Position numbers and translations under genes: made by a program
Source of the DNA: Alcanivorax quisquiliarum
GTDB lineage: Bacteria > Pseudomonadota > Gammaproteobacteria > Pseudomonadales > Alcanivoracaceae
DNA length: 64,000 bases
Reading direction: 5' to 3'
Assembly: GCF_023051175.1 (NCBI RefSeq)
Contig: NZ_JALKII010000007.1
Span: 62,001-126,000, forward strand
In this document: in pieces, positions 33,213 through 41,907 of the stretch
Numbering within the stretch: the first letter of the stretch is position 1
How the letters are laid out: every line of letters starts with the position of its first letter
The notes under the pieces: model-generated
The model's database searches: none
Seen by the model: only the letters and a program-made list of their open reading frames with translations
Told to the model about the DNA's origin: nothing

Positions 33213-35432
33213 TTATTTCCGCATGGTTGCCGAGGCTGAAGCGCGTGGTGGTGCGGCGTCCGCTGATGCCGGTAGTGGGCTTGCCGATGCCGCCATGCTT
33301 TTCACGATTGCCTCCGCCTCACCCTCAAGAGCCATGCGACCCGCGTGGTGCGCGGCGCGCAGCAGCGCGGCTTCGGTGCGGGTGAGTATCATCCGTTCTG
33401 TGGCCTGAGCCAGCTGCGCTTCCGGCTCGCCCGGCGCCAGCCGGCCGGCACGCTGAGCCTGGTGTAGCTTGTCGCGGATCGCTTGTGTGTCGCCACGCAA
33501 GCGGCTGGCATGCAGTAGCGCGCCGAGCCCGGTGCGGGTATCGGTGGGCAGCAGAATGGCGTCACAGAGCCGCTGCTGCTGTTCGAGATCACCCCATAGC
33601 GTTGCTGCGGCTGCCCGCGACCAGCGCGGCGTTGGTTGCCGCGAGAGAGGATTCAGCGCCTGGGCCAGCCGGCCAGCCACGCGTAGCCATGTACCAGCCA
33701 GGCCAGGCAAGTGTTGCGTGCTGCGCCCGAGATGGTGCTCGGCCTGAGCCAGCGCATAGCGGCAACTGTAATGTACCAGCGGCAGATCGTCGGCCGGGTG
33801 CCCGTCGGCATCGAAGCGACGTAGTGTGGCCAGCGCCAGATAGTGCCAGGTGGCGGCCCGATCAAGCGCCCCTGCAAACGCATTGCGAGCCGGGGGTGTC
33901 AAGGCGCGCGACCGTGCGGCCAGCGCCAGCAGCAATGCCAGGCGCGATGCTCCCCGGCTGATCCGGCGATGGTAACGGCCTGTCACGGAGGGCGTATCCG
34001 GCAGCCGGGCAAATAGGTGCCCGCGGCTCAGGCCGCGCCCCAGCGCCAGCACCAGCGCGATCAGCAGCCGCGTCACGCCGAATGAAGCACCTGCGCTGCG
34101 GGCGCGGGTAATGATGTCGGGTGTCGTGGCGCCATCGCTGGAGGTGTCCGCCAGTGCCACCAACATGCGCTGTTTGCTTTGAGCAGCAGCGAGCACCGCA
34201 ATTACCGGCGCAGTGCGGCCGGGCGTGCTGTGCTGCACGGGTGAGCGGGGCGATGCCTCGGCCATCAGTTCGCCGGCATGTTCGACCGCCTCGGTGGCGG
34301 CCTCAGCCATGCACATCGCGAGGCTGCGTGACGTGACGAGCGAGCTTTGCTCCCGATCCAGTGCGGTGCAACTGAACACGCGAGCGGCCTCGAACAGATA
34401 GCTGGTGGCCGCCAGGTGCCCGAGCCGCGCTGATGGACGCTGGCCACGCACAGCAGTATAGGTAGCGGCGGCAGCGGTGGTGTATTGCAGCGTTGCGGCG
34501 GCCACTGCAGCGCTGGTAACCGCTCGCTGTATCACCGGCGATGGCGCCAGCAGTGTGTCGTCGCTACGGAGGCCCCCGGCCCGCTCGCCGAGCAGGGCGG
34601 TGGCGGGCACGATCACCTCGTGGCCGATAACGGTGCCGCTGGCATCCGCTGGGCCGGCGTTGCCAATCACCAGCCCCGACGTAGTGGTATCCAGCAGTAT
34701 CAGCGCGCATCTCGGCCCGGCTGCTCCAAGCAGCCGGGCCGGGTCATGCAGCCTACAGGCCAGCACCAGCAGGTTCGCCAGTGGCGCAAACGGCACACAG
34801 CGGCGATGGAAATTCAGGCGCAGATTCACGCTGCCATCGCTGGCACGAAATACCTCGCCCTCGGCCTGGCCTGCCGCGGCGGCGGCCGACGTGGCAGCGG
34901 GCGTGAAGGGACGTGTGAGCGCCAGGCAGGGAAGCTGCTCGCCCCGCGCCAGCCGTGGCAAATAGTGCGCTTTCTGGGCTTCCGTGCCGTGCATGTGCAG
35001 TAGCTCGGCGATACCGGAATTGGCCATTGCCACCAGGCTGCCGAGCAACGTCGAATGTGAAGTCAGCCGGGCAATGACGCAGGAACGACCAAGCGCGGAC
35101 ATCGGGCGGCCACCGAATCCGGTGGGGATCTGGAATCCGAAAAAACCTTTTTCCGCCATGAAATCGAACAGCGGCTGCGGCACGCGCTGATGCCGGGTGA
35201 ACGCGGCGGTATCTGCCAATTGCAGCAATTGCTGGACGGGGCCGTCCAGAAAAGCCTGTTCATCCGCCGGCAACTGGCCATATGGGAGTGTCATCAGGCG
35301 AGGCAGATCGGCGCGGCCGCTGAACAGCTCAAGCTCGACGGGTGAACATGTGGCGACGCCGACCAGTGCCGGGCCAGCGGTACGGGAAATGCTCGGGGGG
35401 CCTGGCTGCGATTTTCGTATCCGTGAAAGCAT
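33213..35432 (-). CDS. Divergent FadE-like acyl-CoA dehydrogenase homologue, probably inactive
   Basis: The 739-residue protein aligns by eye with FadE: GYGGRxMSALGRS-like start (here GFGGRPMSALGRS), LARGEQLPCLALT, the APLANLLVLACRLHDPARLLG segment and a DUF1974-like C-terminal half. Key positions have changed. The flavin-region motif LTSPDAGSDA is replaced by LTRPFTPAATSA (172-183), and the catalytic VEGAN by VLAAA (413-417), so the base Glu is missing. The frame is open throughout and AGGAG precedes the ATG, so it is maintained. It may bind acyl-CoA or act as a partner rather than an enzyme. Confidence 0.78.
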   Translation of the reverse strand: MLSRIRKSQPGPPSISRTAGPALVGVATCSPVELELFSGRADLPRLMTLPYGQLPADEQAFLDGPVQQLLQLADTAAFTRHQRVPQPLFDFMAEKGFFGFQIPTGFGGRPMSALGRSCVIARLTSHSTLLGSLVAMANSGIAELLHMHGTEAQKAHYLPRLARGEQLPCLALTRPFTPAATSAAAAAGQAEGEVFRASDGSVNLRLNFHRRCVPFAPLANLLVLACRLHDPARLLGAAGPRCALILLDTTTSGLVIGNAGPADASGTVIGHEVIVPATALLGERAGGLRSDDTLLAPSPVIQRAVTSAAVAAATLQYTTAAAATYTAVRGQRPSARLGHLAATSYLFEAARVFSCTALDREQSSLVTSRSLAMCMAEAATEAVEHAGELMAEASPRSPVQHSTPGRTAPVIAVLAAAQSKQRMLVALADTSSDGATTPDIITRARSAGASFGVTRLLIALVLALGRGLSRGHLFARLPDTPSVTGRYHRRISRGASRLALLLALAARSRALTPPARNAFAGALDRAATWHYLALATLRRFDADGHPADDLPLVHYSCRYALAQAEHHLGRSTQHLPGLAGTWLRVAGRLAQALNPLSRQPTPRWSRAAAATLWGDLEQQQRLCDAILLPTDTRTGLGALLHASRLRGDTQAIRDKLHQAQRAGRLAPGEPEAQLAQATERMILTRTEAALLRAAHHAGRMALEGEAEAIVKSMAASASPLPASADAAPPRASASATMRK

Positions 35433-35628
35433 GCGATGGCTCCTGCATTGAACCAGCCGCGCACGAATCCTGAGCGGCGGGTGCTCCTGCGCCACGTTCA
35501 GGTGTGTGGTGCGCCGAAAAAAAAGGCCAGCCGCTTGCGCGGTGGCCAGGCGCTACTGCAATGTATTCAGTGGATCCAAGGTCTGTTGCGCAACAGGTAT
35601 TGCACAGCGGGCCTTGCAGGCCGCCCGC

Positions 35629-36471
35629 TCAGGCGGCCTTTTGTTCCTTGAGCACCACCTCGAGCATGGTGTCGAGCTGCTTGAGGAAGTGGCTGTTGTC
35701 GTGATCCCAGGGGTGGAAACCGGGCTTGAACCAGGAAAACCAGTCGCCGACGGACTTGCGCAGCGTACCGGGGCGGCCCCACTGGTACTGCAACGATTTT
35801 GCCCAGCCCCGCACATTGAACAGGCCACCCTTGCGGCGCACGTTCTCGATGTAGAAAGGATATTGCAGCGACATGAAAATACCGGTGGCCAGCACCAGCG
35901 TGCTGGTACGCAAGGCGTAGGAATACAGTGTTTTGCCCATCACCTTGTCATACACATCAAAGGCAACAGCCTTGTGCTCGGTTTCTTCCAGCGCGTGCCA
36001 GTTCCACAGCGCCACGAAGCGCTCGTCGGAGTCGCCCAGGGTTTCCGGGTTACTCAGCACCGAGTTGGCGAGAATGGCGGTCAAGTGTTCCAGTGCGACG
36101 GTAACCGCCAACTGGAAATGTTTCGGTGAATATTTTTGCACGCCTTTGAGCAGCTTATAGACAAACTGCTCTTGTCCTTTGACGGGCACGCCAGCCTGTT
36201 CGAGCAGATCATTCAGTTCTTCATGCTCGCGGCCATGCATGGCTTCCTGGCCGATGAAGGCAGTGACGGCTTTCTTCAGCTCAGGATCGGTGATCCGATC
36301 GCGATAATGGCGCACGGAATCAATGAAGAAGCGCTCGCCCACCGGGAAAAAAAGGCTCAGGGTGTTGAAAAACTGGGCCACGTGCATGCCTGCCTCGTGC
36401 CAGTCAGTGGCTTTGTCAGCCGGCAGATTGAAACTCAGATCTCTGCGTATCGGGAGCACGGCCATATTCAT
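35629..36471 (-). CDS. PF10118-type predicted metal-dependent hydrolase
   Basis: The 280-residue protein has the helical di-metal pattern of PF10118: FIGQEAMHGREHEELN, ALEHLTAIL and WHALEETEHKAVAFDVY, giving repeated E..H ligands as in ferritin-like carboxylate-bridged enzymes. Such proteins are common next to lipid genes, but the reaction is unknown. The ATG at 36471 has AGGA upstream. The stop lies inside a GGCCGCC/GGCGGCC inverted repeat. Confidence 0.85.
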   Translation of the reverse strand: MNMAVLPIRRDLSFNLPADKATDWHEAGMHVAQFFNTLSLFFPVGERFFIDSVRHYRDRITDPELKKAVTAFIGQEAMHGREHEELNDLLEQAGVPVKGQEQFVYKLLKGVQKYSPKHFQLAVTVALEHLTAILANSVLSNPETLGDSDERFVALWNWHALEETEHKAVAFDVYDKVMGKTLYSYALRTSTLVLATGIFMSLQYPFYIENVRRKGGLFNVRGWAKSLQYQWGRPGTLRKSVGDWFSWFKPGFHPWDHDNSHFLKQLDTMLEVVLKEQKAA

Positions 36472-36714
36472 GACGGCTTTCCTCTGGTTATTGTGACATT
36501 GCCTAATGGTAACGTCCGGCCGGTCCGAATTGCCAGCTTTGCAGGCATTTTGAAGGTGTTTTGCGTTGGCTTTACCGACGTTGGGGCGGGGCAGGGAAAC
36601 CAATTCCATACGTAAACCCGGCACAGATGCGGGTTTCTGGCGCCTATGGCGGGTATCCGGCAGTCGCGGACAGGATTGTCGGGCAATCTTTGTGGAGTGG
36701 GCGCTGCGGCGGAG

Positions 36715-37236
36715 TTATTCGTTCGGGTTGCTCTGCGCCAGGGCTTCGCCCATTAATGTCTGGACGCGGCTGGCTTGCAGAAAGCCTCGTTCGTGGTGGG
36801 CGCGTGACAGGGCATAGAATTCGGCGCTGATGATGTCGTAAAGCTCTCGGGCGGTGCGGTCGGCGGTGGCGGTCAGGGGGCGCAGGCCGAACGCGGCGTA
36901 ATCCAGCCGTTGCCGGCCAGCCGCCTTGAGCAGATCCGGCACCCAGCCTTCGGGCGACAGCTCGGACTGAAACCGCAGGTTCTGGTATTCCATCGCTGCA
37001 CGCAGGCGGGCGGCATCGGTGACTACAAAATAATTGCTGACGACCAGCTTCACCAGGTTGTCCAGGCGTTGCCAGACGATTGCCTTCTCGGCATCGCTAT
37101 AGCTGTTCCAGTGCACCACTTCGTGCACAAAACGTTTGCAGCCCCGACAGACGGTGTCGCCGAACACGGTCGAACAGACGCCGATACAGGGAGTGCTGAC
37201 GCGCTTGAGCGTATTGCCGGGGGAGTGGGGAGCCAT
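36715..37236 (-). CDS. DUF1289 domain protein
   Basis: The 173-residue protein has an N-terminal DUF1289 Cys cluster (CIGVCSTVFGDTVCRGCKR, four Cys, likely metal binding) and a longer C-terminal helical region without a recognised domain. The ATG at 37236 starts MAPHSPGNTLKRVSTPC. It is divergent from the DUF2846 gene. Function unknown; DUF1289 proteins are small, often in lipid or Fe-S contexts. Confidence 0.85.
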   Translation of the reverse strand: MAPHSPGNTLKRVSTPCIGVCSTVFGDTVCRGCKRFVHEVVHWNSYSDAEKAIVWQRLDNLVKLVVSNYFVVTDAARLRAAMEYQNLRFQSELSPEGWVPDLLKAAGRQRLDYAAFGLRPLTATADRTARELYDIISAEFYALSRAHHERGFLQASRVQTLMGEALAQSNPNE

Positions 37237-37406
37237 GGCAGCAAGCCTACCAAATGCCTCGCGATGCGGCCAGCGGCTGTTGGTCGTGAGGCTCTGCCGG
37301 CTGGCCGGTTGCGGCTTGTGAGGGGGCGGCAAATCAGCGATAGTAACCGCGTTTTTGCCGTGCCGGGCGTCTGCCGCGGTGCACGAAATAATGGAGAATA
37401 ATAACG

Positions 37407-38060
37407 ATGCGCGCGACCTTGATAGCGCTGCTGGCGGGCTGCCTGATCGGCTGTGGCAACCTCGCCATTCCACGTACACCGGGGGCTTTTATCCAGGCGG
37501 CAGGCGGCGCCACTTTCGAGCCGATGGATACGCTTGATCCACGTAACGCCATGGTCTACCTCTACCGCCCCGGCAACCAGTGGGGGTATGAGGAAGTCCA
37601 GGCGCCCACCTTCTTTGTCGATGGCCAGCAGTTGGCGGGCCTCAAAAGTGGCGCCTATACCTGGCTTGAGCTGCACGCTGGCGATTATGAGTTATATGCG
37701 CGCCGGCCGCTGGCGATCCTGTTTCTCAAGACCATCTTCGAGCTGCCGCTACAGGTCGAGGGCGGCGGCATCTATTACCTGCGTTACTCGGAAGACCAAC
37801 CGCTGGATTACGAAGCGCGTGGGCTGGATGCCTCGCAGTTCATGCAGGCCGGGCCGCTACAGCAGGTGCCGGAGGGGTTGGCGCTGGCTGAAATCCGTAA
37901 CTTGCGGCTGGATGAAGCCGGGCATTATCACGGCGGCAGCATGTATCAGGAGCCGCGTTGGGCGCCCTTCGAGAGCTATCCGGTGGCAGGTGGAGCCTGG
38001 GTGCCGTCGCCCGAAAGCCGTTGGCAGCGGATGCAGCGCTGGGTGGCTGGCTGGTTCTAG
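37407..38060 (+). CDS. DUF2846-like lipoprotein
   Basis: The 217-residue product has a lipoprotein signal with Cys at LLAGC and LIGC (two possible lipobox cysteines, the second nearer the usual cleavage position). The domain has DPRNAMVYLYRPGNQWG, DGQQLAGLKSGAYTWLEL and GGGIYYLRY, the DUF2846 pattern. Envelope location is likely; function unknown. Confidence 0.82.
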   Translation: MRATLIALLAGCLIGCGNLAIPRTPGAFIQAAGGATFEPMDTLDPRNAMVYLYRPGNQWGYEEVQAPTFFVDGQQLAGLKSGAYTWLELHAGDYELYARRPLAILFLKTIFELPLQVEGGGIYYLRYSEDQPLDYEARGLDASQFMQAGPLQQVPEGLALAEIRNLRLDEAGHYHGGSMYQEPRWAPFESYPVAGGAWVPSPESRWQRMQRWVAGWF

Positions 38061-38136
38061 TGCGCGTTGCACGAGCGCAGGGAGTCGGCGTTCAAACACG
38101 AGATTGCGGCAGGCATTTGCCCGCCGCCATCGTTGA

Positions 38137-38679
38137 TCACTCTGCGGGAATGTCCAGACCCTGTTCGGTATGCCGGCGCTTGGTTTGCAGCAATGTTTTC
38201 CATTGCTCGACAAACTCGGGCAGCGCCGGCGAGGTCTGGTTGATGCCGGTCATTTCCTGAACAGCCTGCGGGCTGATCGATTTGCCGCCGTACATGTTCA
38301 CCAGCCGTAGCAACGCATGGGTATGCAGCTTGCCCTGGGATTCAAAGCGCTGCTCGTAGTAAACGTACTTTTCATCCCAGCCAAGGACGCGGGTAAGCAC
38401 ACTGAATTGCTGATAAGGCCGCAGCTCGCGCACGTAGGCGACCTCGGTATTGGCTACTACTGCATTGCAGCGCGCCTGAATCATTTCATTGAGCAGGCCG
38501 GTGCACACAGAGTGCTCCAGCCGGCAACGATCCATGAACTTCAGGTATTTTGCATTGTTGAGATGCAGATTCAGATCCAGATCCAGCAGGCCGACGCGAA
38601 AATCCATCGAGACGGTATCGAACAGCCCGTGTGTCGGCGGTCGCTTGCGTCGCATTGCGGCACTGATGAGTTCAAACAT
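38137..38679 (-). CDS. Thioesterase-like (hot-dog fold) protein
   Basis: The 180-residue protein shows the THEM6/YbgC-like hot-dog pattern: DFRVGLLDLDLNLHLNNAKY (with Asn/Asp active-site candidates), a central helix MDRCRLEHS, and VAYVRELRPYQQFSVLTRVLGWDEKYVYYEQRF. It is predicted to hydrolyse acyl-CoA or acyl-ACP; substrate unknown. It is divergent from the SDR gene across 258 bp. Confidence 0.85.
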   Translation of the reverse strand: MFELISAAMRRKRPPTHGLFDTVSMDFRVGLLDLDLNLHLNNAKYLKFMDRCRLEHSVCTGLLNEMIQARCNAVVANTEVAYVRELRPYQQFSVLTRVLGWDEKYVYYEQRFESQGKLHTHALLRLVNMYGGKSISPQAVQEMTGINQTSPALPEFVEQWKTLLQTKRRHTEQGLDIPAE

Positions 38680-38937
38680 TCGGTAATCTCCCCCGGACGG
38701 GGGTGCCCCCGTACGAAACGCTTCGCAGTATAGTCTTGTTCATTGTTCGATGTCAGCGTGCTGCCAGAGCGTCTTTATATCACTTTACGATGCGCTCAAC
38801 GAAGGGCTGACGGGCCGCTCCGATGGCCGGGCGGGGTTGTGTCGCCAACGGCATGCAACGGTATACTGCCGGCCGGTCATCGGCGGGCAGCCCGTGCTGC
38901 CGGCGGCGAAACGATACTAACGATAAAGGAGTCGAGC

Positions 38938-39708
38938 ATGGAAATTGCCAATAAGGTCGCAGTGATTACGGGTGGTGCCTCGGGGCTGGGGCGTGCGGCA
39001 GCAGAGATGATTGTCGCCCGGGGGGGCAAGGTCATGATTCTGGATCGCGACACTGCCCGTGCCGCAGAGGTAGTGGCAGCGCTGGGCGAGCAGGCGGCGG
39101 CAGTGGAGTGCGATGTCACCAGCGAAGCGTCCGTGGCGGCGGCCATCGAGGCGACCTTGCAGAAGTTCGGCGCCATCCATGTGTGCATCAATTGCGCAGG
39201 CGTTGGCTCAGCGATGAAGACCGTCGGCCGCGAGAACAAGCCCCACGATCTGGGCGTATTCGACATGGTGGTCAAGATCAATCTGATCGGCACCTTCAAT
39301 GTGCTGCGGCTGGCAGCCGCTGCCATGGCCGACAATGAGCCGGCGGAAGACAACGAGCGCGGCGTGATCATCAACACGGCGTCGGTGGCGGCATTTGATG
39401 GCCAGGTGGGCCAGGTGGCTTATGCGGCCACCAAGGGCGGGGTGGTTGGCATGACGCTGCCGATCGCACGGGATCTGGCGCCGCTGGGCATCCGCTGCAA
39501 CACCATCGCGCCGGGCATTTTCAATACACCGCTGATGAATGCAGCGCCGGATAAAGTGAAGCAGCCGCTGATCGAAATGACCCAGTTTCCCAAGCGTCTC
39601 GGGCATCCACCGGAGTACGCGGCGCTGGTGGCACATCTGATCGAAAACAACTTCATGAACGGTGAAACCATCCGTCTGGATGGTGGCATTCGCATGCAGC
39701 CACGCTGA
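38938..39708 (+). CDS. Short-chain dehydrogenase, 3-hydroxyacyl-CoA dehydrogenase type II-like
   Basis: The 256-residue SDR has the NAD-binding TGGASGLG (about 10-17), the D-V pocket at ECDVTS, and catalytic Ser/Tyr/Lys in NTASVAAFDGQVGQVAYAATKGG. High similarity in pattern to mammalian HSD17B10 / bacterial 3-hydroxyacyl-CoA dehydrogenases. It would oxidise 3-hydroxyacyl-CoA with NAD. The ATG at 38938 has AAAGGAG upstream. The stop lies in the first of two 12-bp direct repeats. Confidence 0.9.
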   Translation: MEIANKVAVITGGASGLGRAAAEMIVARGGKVMILDRDTARAAEVVAALGEQAAAVECDVTSEASVAAAIEATLQKFGAIHVCINCAGVGSAMKTVGRENKPHDLGVFDMVVKINLIGTFNVLRLAAAAMADNEPAEDNERGVIINTASVAAFDGQVGQVAYAATKGGVVGMTLPIARDLAPLGIRCNTIAPGIFNTPLMNAAPDKVKQPLIEMTQFPKRLGHPPEYAALVAHLIENNFMNGETIRLDGGIRMQPR

Positions 39709-39728
39709 GCAATATTCAGCCACGCTGA
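39697..39728 (+). repeat. Two identical 12-bp repeats across the SDR stop codon
   Basis: CAGCCACGCTGA occurs at 39697-39708, ending exactly with the TGA stop, and again at 39717-39728. The period is 20 bp, so the second TGA is out of frame. Confidence 0.85.
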
Positions 39729-40002
39729 TCCGGCAGGCCGGCGGCAAGTATTGCCGCCGGCGCTTGCCTGGCGCGGAAAAAGCGGCGTCGAAAACACCTG
39801 TCGCCCTCCTTTCTCCGGCAGGATTTGATGCCGCAGAAAAGCCGTCGAACCCTCGGCTTGCGCCTGTGACCTGTCAGTCATGATGGCACTGTGTGCCATG
39901 GGAAATATCCTGTCACAAAGTTTCAGATACAGACGCTTATGGTTGTCGCCTCACACTGTTAGGGTCATAGCAGATGTGATCAAAGGCGGGAGCCAACCAA
40001 CC

Positions 40003-40257
40003 ATGTTGCTCAAATATCTGAATGAACTGGATCGTGCGGTACAGGCGGCACGCCTGCATCCCGGGCTGGAGCAGTTCAGCCGGTGTGCCGAGTGTGCGGA
40101 GGTGCTGAAAGACTATCTGCGCGGCCAGATCGAGCCGGTGCGGGTGCGCGGCACGGAGATCATGGAGACGCTGTTGCCCGAGCAGTTCGACGAGTGGATG
40201 GCTATTGTCGGCGGTGCCCGTGCGGCCAATGAAGGGCAGCGGCGCTATATCGCCTGA
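40003..40257 (+). CDS. Small conserved-looking hypothetical protein
   Basis: The 84-residue product (MLLKYLNELDRAVQAARLH...) is mostly helical with two Cys in SRCAECAEV. GGGAG lies about ten bases before the ATG at 40003; upstream in-frame ATGs would add a stretch without protein character. No domain recognised. Confidence 0.55.
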   Translation: MLLKYLNELDRAVQAARLHPGLEQFSRCAECAEVLKDYLRGQIEPVRVRGTEIMETLLPEQFDEWMAIVGGARAANEGQRRYIA

Positions 40258-40311
40258 GCGACCTGCTTCGGACTGAAGACATTGCCAGAGCAAATAGCCG
40301 GATCGCAAGGT

Positions 40312-40382
40312 CTGGTAGAAAAGAGTCTGGGAAAAAGGCCTGGCACCAAAAACCTGATAACAAACGTCTGATAATAAAACTG
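40312..40382. repeat. Degenerate repeats of about 14 bp
   Basis: CTG followed by an A-rich stretch recurs at 40312, 40327, 40340, 40354, 40368 and 40380 (spacing 15, 13, 14, 14, 12). The clearest adjacent units are CTGATAACAAACGT and CTGATAATAAAA. Confidence 0.7.
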
Positions 40383-40402
40383 GCCCTCGCACGGGCCAGT
40401 TT
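40377..40402. terminator. Bidirectional terminator between convergent genes
   Basis: AAACTGGCCC pairs perfectly with GGGCCAGTTT around a 6-base loop. A-rich sequence on one side and T's on the other suit both strands. It sits between the small hypothetical gene and dinB. Confidence 0.85.
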
Positions 40403-40606
40403 GCGTCACGGCTCTCGCTGTGCCACCTCTTGGTAGTCCATCTCTCGCCATATCCTGCGGCCACCCGGCATCTTGCTTCTTGCGTTCGGCCATGCGTCTC
40501 AGGCGGCGCCAGGGTTCTTGCGCTACCTCATGCTTCTTGCGTCACATCATGTCCTGCCGTTACGCCACAATGCCAAACCACGTTTAAACGATGCCGCTAC
40601 GTTGCA

Positions 40607-41737
40607 TCACAGCCTCTCGCGTTGGCGGGCAAGCGCCTGCCTTCGTTCTTCCTCGAACAGATCCGGCTGCCGGGGTTCATCCAGATCGCGCAGGCGCACG
40701 CCGATCCCCACCAGCCTCGCCGGTTCGCCGCGCCGTGCCCACAAGGCCGCCAGCAGTTCGCCAAAAGAGGCGGCATCCAGCACGTCGCCGGGGCCGTCAC
40801 AGGTGGCCTGGCTGAAGTCGGTGTAGCGAATCTTGGCAGTCAGCCCCTGCACCATATAGCCATGATCCAGGCGCGCCATGCGCTGGCGCAGCCGCTCCAG
40901 CAGCTCCGGCAATTGCTCCTGCCAGTGCTTCAGTGTCGGCAGATCCGTGGCAAAGGTTTCTTCCACGCTCACGGACTTGCGCCGCCGTGTGCTGTGCACC
41001 GGGCGCTCATCCTCTCCCCGCGCCAGCTGAAACAACCGCTCGCCGAAACTGCCGAAATGCTGCCCGAGTGCCAGGCGGCTGAGCTGCTGCAAGTCTTCGC
41101 ACGTTTTCACGCCCAGTGCCTCCAGCCGGCCAGCAGTGACTCGCCCGACACCGTGCAACCGTGTGACCGGCAGGGCGCGCACAAACGCTGTCACCTGATC
41201 GGGGCGGATCACGAACAGGCCATCCGGCTTGTGCCAGTCGCTGGCAATCTTGGCGAGAAACTTGTTCGGCGCCACACCGGCAGAAACAGTGATGCCGATC
41301 TCACTGCGCACCGCAGCACGAATCGCTGCCGCGATACGGGTGGCGCTGTTGTCAAACTGCGTGCAATCGGTGACATCGAGAAACGCTTCGTCCAGCGACA
41401 GCGGCTCGATGTGCGGTGTATAGCGGTGAAAAATCTGCTGGATGGCGGCCGACGCCTTGCGGTATTTATCGAACTGCGGCGGCAGGATCACCAGCTCGGG
41501 GCAGCGCCGCAGTGCCTGCGAAGAGGCCATTGCCGAGTGCACGCCAAAGTGGCGCGCTTCGTAATTGCAGGTGGCAATGACACCGCGCCGATTCGGATCA
41601 CCGCCGACGGCCACCGGGCGCCCGCGCAGGCGGGGATCATCACGGATTTCCACGGCTGCATAAAAGCAGTCGCAATCAATGTGAATGATCTTGCGCACGC
41701 GCTCGGCCGGCTGGGCACGCTCCGCAGAATCAGACAT
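40607..41737 (-). CDS. dinB: DNA polymerase IV (Y family)
   Basis: The 376-residue error-prone polymerase has IIHIDCDCFYAAVE (metal Asp), YRKASAAIQQIF, LSLDEAFLDVT (catalytic Asp-Glu), the thumb HhH at LHGVGRVTAGRLEALG and the little-finger domain. No obvious clamp-binding motif other than the C-terminal QPDLFEEE, which resembles a QxxLF clamp motif. The ATG at 41737 starts MSDSAERAQPAERVRKI. No LexA box was recognised in the 170-bp leader. Confidence 0.95.
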   Translation of the reverse strand: MSDSAERAQPAERVRKIIHIDCDCFYAAVEIRDDPRLRGRPVAVGGDPNRRGVIATCNYEARHFGVHSAMASSQALRRCPELVILPPQFDKYRKASAAIQQIFHRYTPHIEPLSLDEAFLDVTDCTQFDNSATRIAAAIRAAVRSEIGITVSAGVAPNKFLAKIASDWHKPDGLFVIRPDQVTAFVRALPVTRLHGVGRVTAGRLEALGVKTCEDLQQLSRLALGQHFGSFGERLFQLARGEDERPVHSTRRRKSVSVEETFATDLPTLKHWQEQLPELLERLRQRMARLDHGYMVQGLTAKIRYTDFSQATCDGPGDVLDAASFGELLAALWARRGEPARLVGIGVRLRDLDEPRQPDLFEEERRQALARQRERL

Positions 41738-41869
41738 GGCAGCGCCCGCCCGGCAGCCGCCCGTTGGGGTGCCGCGCGCGCGGCAGGGCGTGGATATGGT
41801 AGATTGCTCCGCTGCCCGCCGCTGGCCTGAACGTGCGTCTCGACACCGTATGCCGGCGGCGCCGCGAGG

Positions 41870-41885
41870 GATATTGAATATCAAT
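41870..41885. promoter_or_regulatory. AT-rich palindrome upstream of the FAD monooxygenase
   Basis: GATATTGAATATC (41870-41882) is a 13-bp perfect palindrome, overlapped by ATTGA-ATA-TCAAT. It lies 23-38 bp before the start codon, where a MarR-, TetR- or LysR-type regulator could act. Confidence 0.4.
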
Positions 41886-41907
41886 CATGTGTTGAAAGAG
41901 GGTGCCC

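Larger units (their letters stand above)
40258..40606. other. Intergenic region with repeats and a terminator
   Basis: The gap lies between the small hypothetical gene and dinB (convergent). It holds the 12-15-bp repeats and terminator listed separately; the remaining 200 bases show nothing recognisable. Confidence 0.6.

Noticed and set aside
41738-41907. LexA box in front of dinB
   Set aside because: No CTGT N8 ACAG pattern is visible in the dinB leader; the AT palindrome there points to the other gene.
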